Assembly: GCA_011043895.1 (NCBI GenBank)
Contig: DRBZ01000042.1
Span: forward strand, 1-6,325
Reading direction: 5' to 3'
DNA length: 6,325 bases
Source: Candidatus Cloacimonadota bacterium
Lineage (GTDB): Bacteria; Cloacimonadota; Cloacimonadia; JGIOTU-2
Shown piece after piece: positions 6,321-6,325 of the stretch. Each line of letters starts with the position of its first letter. Position 1 is the stretch's first letter. Made by a program: the position numbers and the translations under genes. Under the pieces are notes generated by a model, which had not been told where the DNA came from, did no database searches, and was given only the letters and a program-made list of their open reading frames with translations.

Positions 6321-6325
6321 GCAGG

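Overview
The window holds two long genes on the minus strand, lying head to tail in what looks like one operon. They are followed by about 280 bases with no convincing gene but with strong inverted repeats. There are no RNA genes, CRISPR arrays or recognisable transposase genes. The organism cannot be named from this sequence. Bacterial coding density, a Shine-Dalgarno site, a TTG or off-window start and a MepA-type murein hydrolase domain point to a bacterium, probably diderm, with moderate to low GC.

Region 3511-6325 (transcribed right to left) encodes a protein of at least 930 residues with no signal peptide. Its layout is: a charged, helical N-terminus with a degenerate duplicated segment of about 40 residues; a long charged coiled-coil-like middle; a segment with an HGFDN...YRWVDKIYEAQV...PEPAAF signature; an AT-richer beta-type module; a helical and aromatic region; and a small phage-tail-like beta module at the C-terminus. 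I cannot give it a gene name. It looks like a large structural protein related to phage or injection-system particles.

Region 280-3489 starts 21 bases after the first gene stops, with its own ribosome binding site. It encodes a 1069-residue protein. I read its C-terminal half as a greatly enlarged MepA (peptidase M74, LAS family) metallopeptidase domain. All six histidine/aspartate positions that mark MepA are present with MepA spacing inside each motif (H564, H567, D574; H872, H875, H877). The two motifs lie about 300 residues apart, where MepA has about 85. A roughly 480-residue N-terminal half is unrecognised, and there is no secretion signal.

Together the pair suggests a cytoplasmic phage-like or injection-type assembly with a peptidoglycan endopeptidase partner. 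This is inference: no sheath, tube, baseplate or ATPase gene is in view. Bases 1-279 hold a 27-bp perfect inverted repeat (8-79), a possible 33-codon reading frame or gene remnant (79-180) and a 10-bp perfect stem-loop just after the operon's last stop codon (230-271).
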